64,000 nt of DNA from Clostridium omnivorum (GCF_026012015.1 NZ_BRXR01000001.1:3260728-3324727), one strand, 5' to 3'; positions 19,346 to 28,533 are shown, counted from the first letter of the stretch. Translations and numbers: made by a program. Notes: generated by a model from the sequence alone, not told the origin.

Positions 19346-20809
19346 CTAAAAAATACAACTGTTAAAGTATTCTTTTACTACTTCTATATCATCAAAGTGT
19401 ATTGTTCTATCGGATAGTATTTGATAATTTTCATGACCTTTTCCAGCTATAAGAACTACATCACTTGGACGTGCCATTTTTAAAGCATGTATAATTGCTG
19501 CTTTTCTATCTAGTATTTTTTCATAACTGCAGTTAGTATTTTTAATACCTTTTTCTACGTCTTCAATAATTTTTTCGGGAAGTTCAGTACGGGGATTATC
19601 AGAAGTTATGATGCAGTAATCTGCAAAGTTACCTGCTATATGACCCATAATTGGACGTTTGGTTTTATCTCTATCACCTCCGCAGCCAAATATTACATAT
19701 AGTTTTCTGGGGTTAAATCTTCTAATGGCATCTAAAGTTTTTTCTAAGCTATCGGGTGTATGAGCGTAGTCTACAATAGCAAGGGGTGTATTATCCCTAC
19801 ACACACACTGAAAGCGACCTTTAATTCCTTCTAGCTGTGCAATGCCTTCAATAATAATATCTAAAGGGAGTCCAAGGAAGTAACAGGCTCCTATAGCTGC
19901 AAGAGCATTATATACATTAAACTCTGAGGGAATATTTAATTTAACTTCTTTTTCTACGCCGTGAAAATTTAAGGTGAAGCTTGTGCCAGTAATGGAGAAT
20001 GACATATTTTTAGCAGAAATATCAGCAGGTGAATTAATACCGTAGGTTATAAAATCACAAGGGCAGTCTTTAATAAATTCCAAGGATACATCATCGTCCA
20101 TATTTACTATTCCAAGTCTGCACAGACTGAAAAGCTTTTTCTTTGCTATTTTATAATTTTCCATAGTGCCATGCTCATCTAAATGATCTTGACTAAGATT
20201 GGTAAAGATGCCTATATCAAAGTCGCAGTTGTCTACTCTATGATTATCCAGTGCTGATGAGGTAACCTCCATCACTACATCATTTACATTTGCATCTGCC
20301 ATTTCTTTAAAGCTTGCTTGAAGTTCCAGTGAATCAGGGGTGGTTGGGTTAGTTTTCTTTATGCTTAAGGGCTTGTCATCAATGGTATTTTCAATAGTGC
20401 TTATAACTCCTACTTTTCTGCCAGCATATTTCAATATACTAGAAATCATATATGTTATAGAGGTTTTGCCGTTAGTACCTGTAGTTCCAATAAGGTTGAA
20501 TTTATTTGAAGGCTTATTGAAAAATATATTTGCCATTTGTGCCATAGCCTTACGGCCATTCTCAACTTTTATTACTGTAACATGAGATGGAATGTTTTCA
20601 ATAAATCTTTCAACAACTAAAGCTGAAGCCCCTTTTTCAATTGCTTCTATGGCAAAACTATGTCTATCTAAAACCCGGCTTCTTGTGCAGATAAATAAAG
20701 AGTTGCTGCCTACATTTCTGGAATCCCAGCTTATTGTGTCCACTTCATTATTTACGTTTCCTTGAAGTGTTTCATAGTTTATGCCTTTTAATAAATCTAT
20801 AATTTTCAT
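19346..20809 (-). CDS. murE: UDP-N-acetylmuramoyl-tripeptide synthetase (meso-diaminopimelate-adding)
   Basis: ATP-dependent ligase adding the third residue to UDP-MurNAc-L-Ala-D-Glu in cytosolic peptidoglycan precursor synthesis. 487 residues, normal for the family. The ATP-binding GTNGKT is at 111-116, TNPTTPDS is near 153-160 and DNPR at 404-407. DNPR is the motif associated with meso-diaminopimelate rather than lysine specificity, which fits its placement with asd and dapA. The ATG follows AGGAG by 9 nt. It is not beside other mur genes. The 162-bp divergent region to the AraC gene would hold the promoter. Confidence 0.95.
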   Translation of the reverse strand: MKIIDLLKGINYETLQGNVNNEVDTISWDSRNVGSNSLFICTRSRVLDRHSFAIEAIEKGASALVVERFIENIPSHVTVIKVENGRKAMAQMANIFFNKPSNKFNLIGTTGTNGKTSITYMISSILKYAGRKVGVISTIENTIDDKPLSIKKTNPTTPDSLELQASFKEMADANVNDVVMEVTSSALDNHRVDNCDFDIGIFTNLSQDHLDEHGTMENYKIAKKKLFSLCRLGIVNMDDDVSLEFIKDCPCDFITYGINSPADISAKNMSFSITGTSFTLNFHGVEKEVKLNIPSEFNVYNALAAIGACYFLGLPLDIIIEGIAQLEGIKGRFQCVCRDNTPLAIVDYAHTPDSLEKTLDAIRRFNPRKLYVIFGCGGDRDKTKRPIMGHIAGNFADYCIITSDNPRTELPEKIIEDVEKGIKNTNCSYEKILDRKAAIIHALKMARPSDVVLIAGKGHENYQILSDRTIHFDDIEVVKEYFNSCIF

Positions 20810-20879
20810 TGGTTATATCTCCTTTATGCTGTCCTTTAATACTTACACTAATATTGTATTCTAAGTTTTTGCAAATTTT

Positions 20880-20919
20880 ATTGCTTAATGTGCTATAAAT
20901 ATTGCAAAAAGTGCTATAA
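20880..20919 (+). promoter_or_regulatory. Two 19-bp direct repeats 21 bp apart, candidate AraC operator
   Basis: ATTGCTTAATGTGCTATAA (20880-20898) and ATTGCAAAAAGTGCTATAA (20901-20919) differ at three bases and are spaced 21 bp, two helical turns. This geometry is usual for AraC-family half-sites. They lie between murE and the AraC gene; the second copy ends in TATAAT (20915-20920), a possible -10 for the AraC gene. Confidence 0.55.
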
Positions 20920-20925
20920 TAAAAA

Positions 20926-20963
20926 AGTAGGTAAGAAGTAAAAGGTAAGAGGTAGAAGGAAGG
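20926..20963 (+). repeat. Degenerate GTAAGAAG-type tandem repeat before the AraC gene
   Basis: GTAGGTAAGAAGTAAAAGG and TAAGAGGTAGAAGGAAGG are the same A/G-rich 7-8-nt repeat seen before dapA, in the same orientation relative to the downstream gene and merging into its ribosome site. Confidence 0.7.
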
Positions 20964-20971
20964 TTTTTGTA

Positions 20972-21865
20972 GTGGAGAAAGAGCTTTCAGGGTATAAAAG
21001 AGGATATTTAAAAGAAGATTTTATATATTTTCATTTAAAAGATAAAAAGAGTATGGAATTTGAACTCCATTATCATGATTTTAATAAAATTATTATTACT
21101 TTGTCCGGCAAAGTTACCTATCTTGTTGAAGGTAAATCCTATAACTTAAAACCCTGGGACATACTTTTTGTAAGCTCTAATCAAGTTCATAAGGCTATAA
21201 TAGCTTCTGAGGAAGTATATGAAAGAATAATTATATGGGTAAACCCTCAATTTATCGAAAAGCATAATAGGAGTGACTGTAACCTGTTAACCTGCTTTGA
21301 ACTCACTTTACTTCAAAAGTTCAATATGCTTAGACTTACGAAGGAACCTTTAAATCAATTAAAACATACTTTAAATCAGCTTGAAGTAGCATGTAAAAGT
21401 AATGAGTTTGGAAGTCAAATACTAAAGAACTCCTTATTTCTACAGCTGTTGGTTCATTTAAATAGACTTATGCTGAGAAGCAGCGATTGGGTTATTAAGG
21501 ACCAGATTTACTACGATAAGAATATAGAAGATATACTAAGTTATATAAATGAGAATATAAGAGAGAATATGAGTGTTGACAGTATAGCTGATAAGTTTTA
21601 TATTAATAGGCACTACCTGATGCACAAGTTTAAAAAGGAAACGGGTTATACCATTCACAATTATATAGTCCAAAAGAAAATAGCTCTAGCCAGCAGTCTT
21701 ATAATTCAAGGGGTAAGTATTATGGAGGTGTGTGAAACCTGTGGTTTTAATGACTATTCCAGCTTTGTAAGAGCATATAAAAAACAGTATGGACTGCCGC
21801 CTAAAAAACACTTTTCACTTCTTAAAAGTTTGGAGGAAGAATACAAAAGCAGGCATATTATATAG
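20972..21865 (+). CDS. AraC-family transcriptional regulator with cupin sensor domain
   Basis: 297 residues from a GTG start 8 nt after GAAGG. The N-terminal half is a cupin-like ligand-binding domain (ELHYHDFNKIIITLSGKVTY, then LKPWDILFV and NQVHKA). The C-terminal ~100 residues carry two helix-turn-helix motifs, DSIADKFYINRHYLMHKFKK and MEVCETCGFNDYSSFVRAYK, with the AraC signature ending PPKKH. It is divergent from murE. The direct repeats upstream suggest autoregulation. The ligand and target genes cannot be told from the sequence. Confidence 0.9.
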   Translation: MEKELSGYKRGYLKEDFIYFHLKDKKSMEFELHYHDFNKIIITLSGKVTYLVEGKSYNLKPWDILFVSSNQVHKAIIASEEVYERIIIWVNPQFIEKHNRSDCNLLTCFELTLLQKFNMLRLTKEPLNQLKHTLNQLEVACKSNEFGSQILKNSLFLQLLVHLNRLMLRSSDWVIKDQIYYDKNIEDILSYINENIRENMSVDSIADKFYINRHYLMHKFKKETGYTIHNYIVQKKIALASSLIIQGVSIMEVCETCGFNDYSSFVRAYKKQYGLPPKKHFSLLKSLEEEYKSRHII

Positions 21866-21983
21866 TTCATTGTCTATTAATTTTGTTTACAAAGTGTTTT
21901 CTTTTATGAGAGTGAAAAAAAATTAATATATGATATACTTTAATTATTATATTTAAAATTATCAATAATATATTAGAAATATA

Positions 21984-22143
21984 TAAAGGTCCTAAATGGA
22001 TTTTTAATAATAAATGTCGATAGCAGTCGACATGGATAGATATCACAGTGTTTGGAATGAAATGATGTAAAAGTCCTAAATGGATTTTTACGGACGTCCT
22101 ACAGACGGGATGTCCGGTGTTTTCAATTGAAAGGAGAAAATAT
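21984..22143 (+). promoter_or_regulatory. Tandemly duplicated structured leader of the clpE-like gene
   Basis: GTCCTAAATGGATTTTTA occurs perfectly at 21989-22006 and 22073-22090; with flanks the match is 22 of 23, and the period is 84 bp. Each copy is followed by a hairpin: ATGTCGA/TCGACAT at 22014-22033, and CGGACGTCC/GGATGTCCG at 22091-22116. Each hairpin is followed by a GTGTTT..AAT.GAAA block. The hairpins differ in sequence but keep the same position. No known riboswitch consensus was recognised. Confidence 0.6.
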
Positions 22144-24441
22144 ATGCAAAAATGTTCCGTTTGCAAAAAGAATGTTGCAACTATCTTTACAACAAAGATT
22201 GAAAATGGAAAACCTGAGACTGTTGGGTTATGTATTCCTTGTGCTCAAAAAATGGGTTTTCCTGTAATAGATCAGGTTATGCAGCAAGCAGGTATTTCAG
22301 AGGATGAGCTTGAGAGTATGACTGAACAGATGAATGGCATGCTTGAAAACATGGATAATGAAGAGGGGGATGAAAAAAATTCCCTTATGAATTTTATGAA
22401 TAACATGTTTCCAGGTATAAATGGTTTAGGAAAAAAGGATGAAGAACTTGAAAGTATAGAAGAACCAGTTAATATAGATAAATCTGCTAACCTAAAAGAA
22501 GAATCAAAGGAAAAATCAAAGAAGGGTGGGTTTTTCAAGAAGAGAAAAAACCTTGATACCTATGGCATTAATTTAACTGAAAAGGCTAAGAGTGATGCAG
22601 TTGATAAAGTTATAGGAAGAAATAGAGAAATAGACAGAGTTATTCAGATACTAAACAGAAGAACTAAGAACAATCCTATATTGATAGGAGAGCCTGGAGT
22701 AGGTAAAACTGCAATTGCAGAGGGTTTGGCAGTTAGAATAGCTGAAAAGCAGGTTCCAGAAAAGCTGTTTGATGCAGAAGTATACCTTTTAGACTTAACT
22801 GCAATAGTGGCTGGTACTCAATTTAGAGGTCAATTTGAAGGAAGGATGAAATCAATTATAGATGAAGCTAAGGAATGCGGAAATATAATTCTTGTAATTG
22901 ATGAAGTTCACAATATTATTGGTGCAGGAGAGGCCCAAGGTGGAGCTATGAATGCTGCTAATATATTAAAACCTGCTCTAGCTAGAGGAGAAATACAAAT
23001 AATAGGGGCAACTACCTTAGAGGAATATAGAAAGTATATTGAAAAGGATTCTGCACTTGAAAGAAGATTTCAGCCTGTACTAGTAGAAGAACCAAATATA
23101 CAAGATACTATTGAGATATTAAAAGGAATAAAGCATTACTATGAGGATTACCACAAGGTTAAAATTTCTAATGAAGTTATAGAATCAGCTGCTACTCTTT
23201 CAGAAAGATACATTAATGGCAGATTTCTTCCAGATAAGGCTATAGACGTAATAGACGAGGCTAGCTCAAGAGCAAATCTTAAAAATAAAGGTTTAGTTGA
23301 ACTTAAAGCACTTAAGGAAGACCTAGATGCATTAAAGGAAGAAATTAAAACTGCAGCTGATAATACAGACTACGAAAAGGCAGCTGAGCTTAAGGTTGAT
23401 GAATGTAAGCTTGAAGGCAAGATAGCAAAGATAGAAAAGGAATGCAGTGAGGTTGAACTAACTGTAGGTGATATTGCTTATGTTATAGAAGCTTGGACTA
23501 AGATACCAGTACAAAGCATTACAGAAGAAGAGGCTGATAAGCTGCTTCATTTAGAGGAAAGGCTCCATAAAAGAGTCATTGGACAGCAGGAGGCAATCAC
23601 AGGAATATCAAGAGCAATTAGAAGAAACAGATTAGGATTCAGAATGAAAAAGAAACCAGCATCCTTTATATTTGTTGGGCCTACTGGAGTAGGTAAAACT
23701 GAACTTGCAAGGGCACTGGCTTCGGAGCTCTTTGGTAGTGAAGAAGCACTTATAAGAATAGATATGACTGAGTATATGGAAAAGCATACTGTATCTAAAC
23801 TAATTGGAGCGCCTCCAGGATATGTAGGCTATGATGAAGGAGGGCAGCTTACTGAAAAAGTAAGAAGAAAGCCTTATTCAGTAATATTATTAGATGAAAT
23901 AGAAAAGGCTCATCCAGACGTATTTAATATGCTGCTTCAAATACTTGAGGATGGAAGACTTACAGACAGCCAAGGAAGGACAGTTCATTTTGACAATACT
24001 GTAATAATTATGACCTCTAATGCAGGAACTAATTTTAAATCTAACGGCATAGGCTTTGCTCAAGAAGGCTATAATGCATTAGAGCATAGAGTAAAGGAAG
24101 CATTAAAAGAATACTTTAGACCAGAATTCTTAAATAGAGTAGATGAAACAATAGTATTCAAGAATCTTACTAAGGAAGAATTATATCAAATAATTGATTT
24201 AATGCTTAAGGAAGTAAAAGAAGAAGTTGGTGAGAAAAAGATTACTATTGAAGTAACAGGGGCAGTTAAAGAGTTTATACTAGATAAGGGCTATGATGAA
24301 AAATATGGCGCAAGACCTTTAAGAAGAACTATTCAGAGATATATTGAAGATGAAATTGCAGAACAATATCTTCTTAAGAAAATTAATGAAGGGTCTCATG
24401 TAAAAGTTGATTTAATTGATGATAAAATTGTTTTAATGTAA
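22144..24441 (+). CDS. clpE: ClpE-type AAA+ chaperone (ATPase subunit of a Clp protease)
   Basis: A cytosolic unfoldase that would feed ClpP or remodel aggregates. 765 residues from the ATG at 22144, preceded by AAAGGAG; the in-frame ATG at 22117 has no ribosome site. The N-terminus is a four-Cys zinc finger (C4, C7, C30, C33) instead of ClpA/C N-repeats, which is the ClpE feature. An acidic and then lysine-rich linker follows. AAA domain 1 has GEPGVGKT (182-189) and [10 protein letters not shown], then a UVR-like coiled coil (DYEKAAELK). AAA domain 2 has GPTGVGKT (512-519) and ends with a ClpB-type D2-small domain ([16 protein letters not shown]). No ClpP, McsA/B or CtsR gene is adjacent. 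The leader is unusually long and structured. Confidence 0.93.
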   Translation: MQKCSVCKKNVATIFTTKIENGKPETVGLCIPCAQKMGFPVIDQVMQQAGISEDELESMTEQMNGMLENMDNEEGDEKNSLMNFMNNMFPGINGLGKKDEELESIEEPVNIDKSANLKEESKEKSKKGGFFKKRKNLDTYGINLTEKAKSDAVDKVIGRNREIDRVIQILNRRTKNNPILIGEPGVGKTAIAEGLAVRIAEKQVPEKLFDAEVYLLDLTAIVAGTQFRGQFEGRMKSIIDEAKECGNIILVIDEVHNIIGAGEAQGGAMNAANILKPALARGEIQIIGATTLEEYRKYIEKDSALERRFQPVLVEEPNIQDTIEILKGIKHYYEDYHKVKISNEVIESAATLSERYINGRFLPDKAIDVIDEASSRANLKNKGLVELKALKEDLDALKEEIKTAADNTDYEKAAELKVDECKLEGKIAKIEKECSEVELTVGDIAYVIEAWTKIPVQSITEEEADKLLHLEERLHKRVIGQQEAITGISRAIRRNRLGFRMKKKPASFIFVGPTGVGKTELARALASELFGSEEALIRIDMTEYMEKHTVSKLIGAPPGYVGYDEGGQLTEKVRRKPYSVILLDEIEKAHPDVFNMLLQILEDGRLTDSQGRTVHFDNTVIIMTSNAGTNFKSNGIGFAQEGYNALEHRVKEALKEYFRPEFLNRVDETIVFKNLTKEELYQIIDLMLKEVKEEVGEKKITIEVTGAVKEFILDKGYDEKYGARPLRRTIQRYIEDEIAEQYLLKKINEGSHVKVDLIDDKIVLM

Positions 24442-24450
24442 GTGAGTTTA

Positions 24451-24489
24451 AAATATCAGCAAATGATTATAGTTTGCTGATATTTTTTT
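24451..24489 (+). terminator. Terminator after clpE
   Basis: ATATCAGCAAA and TTTGCTGATAT flank a TGATTATAG loop, followed by seven T residues. Confidence 0.92.
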
Positions 24490-24558
24490 ACTATATCAAT
24501 ATAATTGATTATATTGATATAGTAAAAATTTACAAATAAGTACTAAGTATGGTAAAAT
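24485..24558 (+). promoter_or_regulatory. 44-nt palindrome abutting the promoter of the TPR gene
   Basis: Arms at 24485-24505 and 24508-24528 are perfect 21-nt complements around a TG centre (core ACTATATCAATATAAT). The right arm abuts TTTACA (24529-24534), 18 bp before TAAAAT (24553-24558). The palindrome also shares its first T residues with the clpE terminator. Confidence 0.6.
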
Positions 24559-24583
24559 TAAAGAAAAAAGCAGGAGAGTGTTT

Positions 24584-25543
24584 ATGAGGTTATTTGTGTG
24601 GTTAGTTATCATATTTATATTGGGGATAGCCTGTACTAGAAACTTCAATAATAGCTGCAGCTTAGCTAAGGTAAAAAAACTCTACAGCAGAAAGCAATAC
24701 TTTGAAGCATTAGAGTGTGTGGAAAGAGCTATTGAAAGCAATCCTGAGAATTTTATGCTTTACAACGAAAAGGGATGCATACTTGTCAATCTAGGAAAGG
24801 CTGAGGAAGCACTGGAATGTATTGAAAAGGCAATTGCTTTAAAATCTGATGATAATGGACCTTATAATAATAAAGCTTGGGCACTATACGAACTGGGAAG
24901 GTTTGAAGAATCTTTAGAATTTAGTAATAAGTCTTTAAAAATTAATTCAAAAGATTATTTTCCCCATGTTAATAAAGGAAATTCACTTCTTGCTCTTGGA
25001 AAATATGAAGAAGCAATAGATGCTTATGAAGGTGCGCTAATTCTTGATAAAAATGGGGCTTTTGCATTGTATGGAAAAGGGCTTGCTGAATTTTATGTGG
25101 AAAAGTATGAAGCTTGTGTGGAAACTTTTAAGAGATATGTAGGGGTAGGAGAGAGTAAAGAAGATGCTTATTGCTACATAATAAAAGCACTTAACTACAT
25201 AGGCGAATATCAGGAGCTAATAAAGTTTTGTGATAGGCTTTTCAAACTGAATTCAGGCATACATTGGGCATATTTAGCCAAGGGAGATGCACTATGTTAT
25301 TTGGGGAAATTCAAGGAGGGACTTGAACTTTTTGATAAGGCTATACAACTTAGACCTGATTATGCAGAAGCTTATTATTATAAATGCAGAATTCTTGCAC
25401 TTTTCAGGTGTATAGACGAGGCGATGAAAGAATTGAAGCTAGCAGTTAAGCTGGATGATAGTTATAAACAAATTGCTTTAGAGGATGATTTTTTAAACAA
25501 TATTAAAGTATTTAGCGAATTTAGAAAGATTGTATTAGAGTAA
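24584..25543 (+). CDS. Membrane-anchored tetratricopeptide-repeat protein
   Basis: 319 residues from the ATG at 24584, 7 nt after AGGAG; the GTG at 24578 is too close to that site. The N-terminus MRLFVWLVIIFILGIAC is a hydrophobic anchor; GIAC is not a good lipobox, so I favour a transmembrane anchor over a lipoprotein. The rest is made of about seven TPR units of ~34 residues (for example YNEKGCILVNLGKAEEALEC and PYNNKAWALYELGRFEESLE). It is a protein-interaction scaffold of unknown partner, monocistronic between two terminators. Confidence 0.85.
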   Translation: MRLFVWLVIIFILGIACTRNFNNSCSLAKVKKLYSRKQYFEALECVERAIESNPENFMLYNEKGCILVNLGKAEEALECIEKAIALKSDDNGPYNNKAWALYELGRFEESLEFSNKSLKINSKDYFPHVNKGNSLLALGKYEEAIDAYEGALILDKNGAFALYGKGLAEFYVEKYEACVETFKRYVGVGESKEDAYCYIIKALNYIGEYQELIKFCDRLFKLNSGIHWAYLAKGDALCYLGKFKEGLELFDKAIQLRPDYAEAYYYKCRILALFRCIDEAMKELKLAVKLDDSYKQIALEDDFLNNIKVFSEFRKIVLE

Positions 25544-25544
25544 A

Positions 25545-25575
25545 GTAAAAACACCCAACAATGGGCGTTTTTACT
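25545..25575. terminator. Bidirectional terminator
   Basis: AAAAACACCCA and TGGGCGTTTTT flank ACAA, with A and T runs on both sides, between convergent genes. Confidence 0.8.
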
Positions 25576-25577
25576 TT

Positions 25578-26021
25578 TTATTTTTTCTTAGTGGTACTTC
25601 TAAGATCGGACATCCATTCATACATTTGTTCTATAGTCATAGAAGAGTTGTTTATTTTTTCATTTATATCATCTAGTTTTTCTGATAGTTCAAAAAGACC
25701 CGATTCTACATCCATTATTTTCAGCTGTTCATAAGAAACCTGATTTCCATCTTTATCTACATAAATGCTTTCAGGAGGGTTTCCACATTCAGTACATTTA
25801 ATATACATCTTACCTGTGCCTTTGTCATTAAAAGCTTTAAAGCTTTCATTATCACATTTTGAACATTTAGGAAGGATAATATGATTTAGACTATCCAGAC
25901 TATAGTTAAAGGATGTACTGCATTCAGTACAAGTAAGAATTAGCTTATCATCTTCGGTATTTACTTTAAATTTATTGCCGTTGCAGCCCTTTTCTGCACA
26001 AACTACTGTAATTATCAACAT
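25578..26021 (-). CDS. Zinc-ribbon protein of unknown function
   Basis: 147 residues from the ATG at 26021, 5 nt after GGAGG. Four cysteine pairs are visible: C8/C13, C31/C34, C53/C56 and C76/C79, which would make two or more zinc ribbons. The C-terminal ~55 residues are charged and probably form a coiled coil (LFELSEKLDDINEKINNSS). The name is descriptive only; I do not recognise a named family. It is transcribed alone, converging on the TPR gene. Confidence 0.75.
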   Translation of the reverse strand: MLIITVVCAEKGCNGNKFKVNTEDDKLILTCTECSTSFNYSLDSLNHIILPKCSKCDNESFKAFNDKGTGKMYIKCTECGNPPESIYVDKDGNQVSYEQLKIMDVESGLFELSEKLDDINEKINNSSMTIEQMYEWMSDLRSTTKKK

Positions 26022-26131
26022 AACCACCTCCCATATTCTATATTCACAAACAGTGAAATTTATTACTATATTTATTATCTATTCTAGGAAATTATAGCTT
26101 TATATGGTGAGATTATTTAGAAAAATATTAA

Positions 26132-26157
26132 CCCCTTGAAACACATGTAACAAGGGG
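26132..26157 (-). terminator. Terminator of the orphan histidine kinase gene
   Basis: CCCCTTG and CAAGGGG pair across a 12-nt loop just after the kinase stop. On the minus strand the tail is TTAATATTTTTC. Confidence 0.7.
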
Positions 26158-26163
26158 ATTGGA

Positions 26164-27402
26164 TTATGAATAAATATCAGAAAACTCAATTCTTATTCTT
26201 TCAACTGCAGAGTTATTAAGTTTAGTAGTTTCAATATTGGAACATTGACAATCTTGAACAATCTTTATAGGTAATTGGATTACAAATTCAGTACCATTTC
26301 CATAAGTACTATTTACAGTTATATTGCCTTGATGTAATTCCACCAATGATTTTACTAGCGATAATCCTATACCGCTTCCTTCTATGTTTCTAGCAAGGGA
26401 TTTATCCACCTGTCTAAACCTGTCAAAAACTAAGTTTAGTTTATCTGATGGAATTCCTACACCGTTGTCCTTAACGGATATATAAAAACTGTCATCTGTT
26501 TCAAATAGTTTAACTAAAATAGTTCCTCCAGCTTTAGTAAATTTAACTGCATTGGATAGAAGATTTAATATTATCCTCTCAATTTTATCAGAATCTATAG
26601 CCATAATTCTTTCTTCTACTTCAGTATCAAAGATTAATGATATAGATTTTTGCTCAATATATTCAGCTACAGAAAGGGTTATATCTTCAATTGTGCTAAC
26701 TATGTTTTTGTTTTCTAGATAAACTTCGTAGTATCCAGCATCTATTTTAGAAATATCAATTAAATTGTTTACCAGGCGTAGTAATCTAAGGCAATTTTGC
26801 CTAATTATTTTTTCGTATTTATCAAATTTACTTATATCTGAATTGCCTTCATTTCTATATAGATCTATAACTTGAATAGCTCCAAGAATTACATTTAATG
26901 GTGTCCTAAGCTCATGAGAAATATTTGCAAAGAATTCTGTTCTAAGATTTTCAAAGGCAATAGATTCATCTAATAATCTGGATTTCTCTTCACTTTCTAC
27001 TAATTTCTTTTCTGAAATTTTGTTCTCGGTGATGTCATGAGCTATAACAGAAACAAAGCCAGCTTCACAGGTATAAATGGAGCCAGATAACCATTTACCG
27101 AACACATTAAAATATTCTTCGAATTTCAAACCTTCACCAGTGCTGCATACCAGTGCACAGGTATTTATTAAGTTTTCTAAGTCGGGACTAGCATTAGGAA
27201 AAAGATCTCTAAGTGTTTTTCCTAAAACATAGTCTTTTTTGTAATTAATAATCATTGAAAAACTATAATTGATATCTTCATGTATAAAATCTATAATATT
27301 ATTTTCATCATTATAAACTGCCTTAAGGTATACAAAACCATCCAGCATATTGTCTATTATTGCTCTATATCTATCATTTACAGTAATAGCCCCATCTAAC
27401 AA
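26164..27402 (-). CDS. Soluble PAS-domain sensor histidine kinase (orphan)
   Basis: 412 residues from a TTG start 8 nt after GGGGG. No membrane segment is visible. A PAS-like domain spans about 10-125, then a short coiled coil, HisKA with FFANISHELRTPLN (H163), and HATPase_c with NLLSNAVKFT, DNGVGIP and GSGIGLSLV. No response regulator is adjacent. In clostridia, orphan soluble or membrane kinases can phosphorylate Spo0A directly; that role here is inference only. No receiver domain is fused. Confidence 0.9.
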   Translation of the reverse strand: MLDGAITVNDRYRAIIDNMLDGFVYLKAVYNDENNIIDFIHEDINYSFSMIINYKKDYVLGKTLRDLFPNASPDLENLINTCALVCSTGEGLKFEEYFNVFGKWLSGSIYTCEAGFVSVIAHDITENKISEKKLVESEEKSRLLDESIAFENLRTEFFANISHELRTPLNVILGAIQVIDLYRNEGNSDISKFDKYEKIIRQNCLRLLRLVNNLIDISKIDAGYYEVYLENKNIVSTIEDITLSVAEYIEQKSISLIFDTEVEERIMAIDSDKIERIILNLLSNAVKFTKAGGTILVKLFETDDSFYISVKDNGVGIPSDKLNLVFDRFRQVDKSLARNIEGSGIGLSLVKSLVELHQGNITVNSTYGNGTEFVIQLPIKIVQDCQCSNIETTKLNNSAVERIRIEFSDIYS

Positions 27403-27585
27403 GTATAATTCCCCCTTTAATATAATGAATCACTTTAGCATTAGTAAAAATTACCCATAGTTATAATTTTACATTAAAATTTTGAGATATTCTATACCAA
27501 AATACGAAATAGTGTGAAGATTACGACTATCATATTTAAGCAATTTGATATTTATACAATGATTGTTAAAGTTTGTAAGTTTATA

Positions 27586-27619
27586 TTGACACGAACATAT
27601 GTTTGATGTACTATATACT
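27586..27619 (+). promoter_or_regulatory. Promoter with Firmicute LexA (SOS) box in the spacer
   Basis: TTGACA (27586-27591), 17 bp, then TACTAT (27609-27614). The spacer begins with CGAACATATGTTTG (27592-27605), which matches the Bacillus/Clostridium LexA box CGAAC-N4-GTTYG. LexA bound here would block RNA polymerase. Confidence 0.85.
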
Positions 27620-27675
27620 TAATAAGTATAAAATTTAATTTGTTGGCGGTATGAGAAAAATAGGGAGGCGTTTTT

Positions 27676-27903
27676 ATGATTGAACATATTTTAAAAGCTT
27701 CTTTAGAGAGGAATATGATTATAACAATCATATATCAAAAGGGAGGAGAAATAACCATTAGAAATATTAAGGTTCTGGATTTAGAAAAAGAGCATATAAA
27801 GGCGTACTGCTACCTTAGAAAAGAAAAGAGAATCTTTAAAAAAGAGAATATTTTGTCTGCAGCCTTTTTTAGTTCAAACACTCTTAAGGATATTAATATC
27901 TAA
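27676..27903 (+). CDS. Small WYL-like protein under LexA control
   Basis: 75 residues; ATG 5 nt after GGGAGGCG. The core ITIIYQKGGEITIRNIKVLD followed by YCYLRKEKRIFKKENI has the layout of a minimal WYL ligand-binding domain (IxY, R-x-x-x-V, YL, R-x-F, I). It has no helix-turn-helix, so it is not a full WYL regulator. WYL domains often sense nucleic acid or nucleotides in DNA-damage and phage-defence proteins. With the LexA box upstream, it is likely an SOS-induced protein. The exact function is unknown. Confidence 0.75.
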   Translation: MIEHILKASLERNMIITIIYQKGGEITIRNIKVLDLEKEHIKAYCYLRKEKRIFKKENILSAAFFSSNTLKDINI

Positions 27904-28049
27904 AGTATTTATAATTAAAAATTAATAGTCTGTTCATTTTTTTTAAGCACTTTTGGGCATAATAACCTTGTAAAAATTATGGAACATAATGCTAGATTTG
28001 GAGGTTGAAGCTCTAGTTAACCTCTAACAGGCAATGAAAGGAGAAAAAA

Positions 28050-28523
28050 ATGAAAAGACAAATCGCAAAAAAGATTGGAGTGGTTACTTTAACTTTAGCA
28101 ATAGGGGTAAGTTCTTCTGCTTTTGCTCAAGAGAAGAAACCAAATACTAATCAGGATGGAACACAAAAGAACATAGAAATTAAAAAAGACTGTAATGATT
28201 GTAACAAAAAACATGGTAGAGCACATATGAAGCATAATAAAGTCTTCGAAAAGATGGGTATAAAGAAAGAAGATATTGAAAATGCTAAAAAGTCAGGAAA
28301 GACTATGTTTGACTTAGCTAAAGAAAAAGGCTATACTGAAGCACAAGTTAAAGAGATGATAATAAAGGATAGAACTGAGGCTATAAATAAAGCTGTTGAA
28401 AGTGGTAAACTCAAAAAAGAAGAAGCTGAAGTTAAAATTGTAAATATGAAAGAAAAGGTTACTAAATGGGATGGAACTATTAAGGATCATAAATCAGAAC
28501 ATAAGCAAAATAGTAATCAATAG
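28050..28523 (+). CDS. Secreted small Lys-rich protein, DUF2680-like
   Basis: 157 residues with a clear signal peptide (MKRQIAKKIGVVTLTLAIGV, then SSSAFA cleavage before QEKK). The mature protein is highly charged and helical, with the segment KSGKTMFDLAKEKGYTEAQV and a following helix pair, similar to the DUF2680/YckD type of secreted Firmicute proteins. It contains DCNDCNKKHGRAHMKHNK, a Cys/His-rich stretch that could bind metal. The ribosome site AAAGGAG lies 7 nt upstream. Function unknown. Confidence 0.75.
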   Translation: MKRQIAKKIGVVTLTLAIGVSSSAFAQEKKPNTNQDGTQKNIEIKKDCNDCNKKHGRAHMKHNKVFEKMGIKKEDIENAKKSGKTMFDLAKEKGYTEAQVKEMIIKDRTEAINKAVESGKLKKEEAEVKIVNMKEKVTKWDGTIKDHKSEHKQNSNQ

Positions 28524-28533
28524 TAGAATTTTT

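Noticed and set aside
21984-22143. Known riboswitch (c-di-GMP or glycine type) in the clpE leader
   Set aside because: None of the conserved core sequences of those classes could be found.
24584-24660. Lipoprotein signal on the TPR protein
   Set aside because: The residues before the Cys are G-I-A, without Leu or similar at -3, so a membrane anchor is more likely.
27676-27903. Full WYL transcription factor
   Set aside because: At 75 residues it lacks any helix-turn-helix domain.
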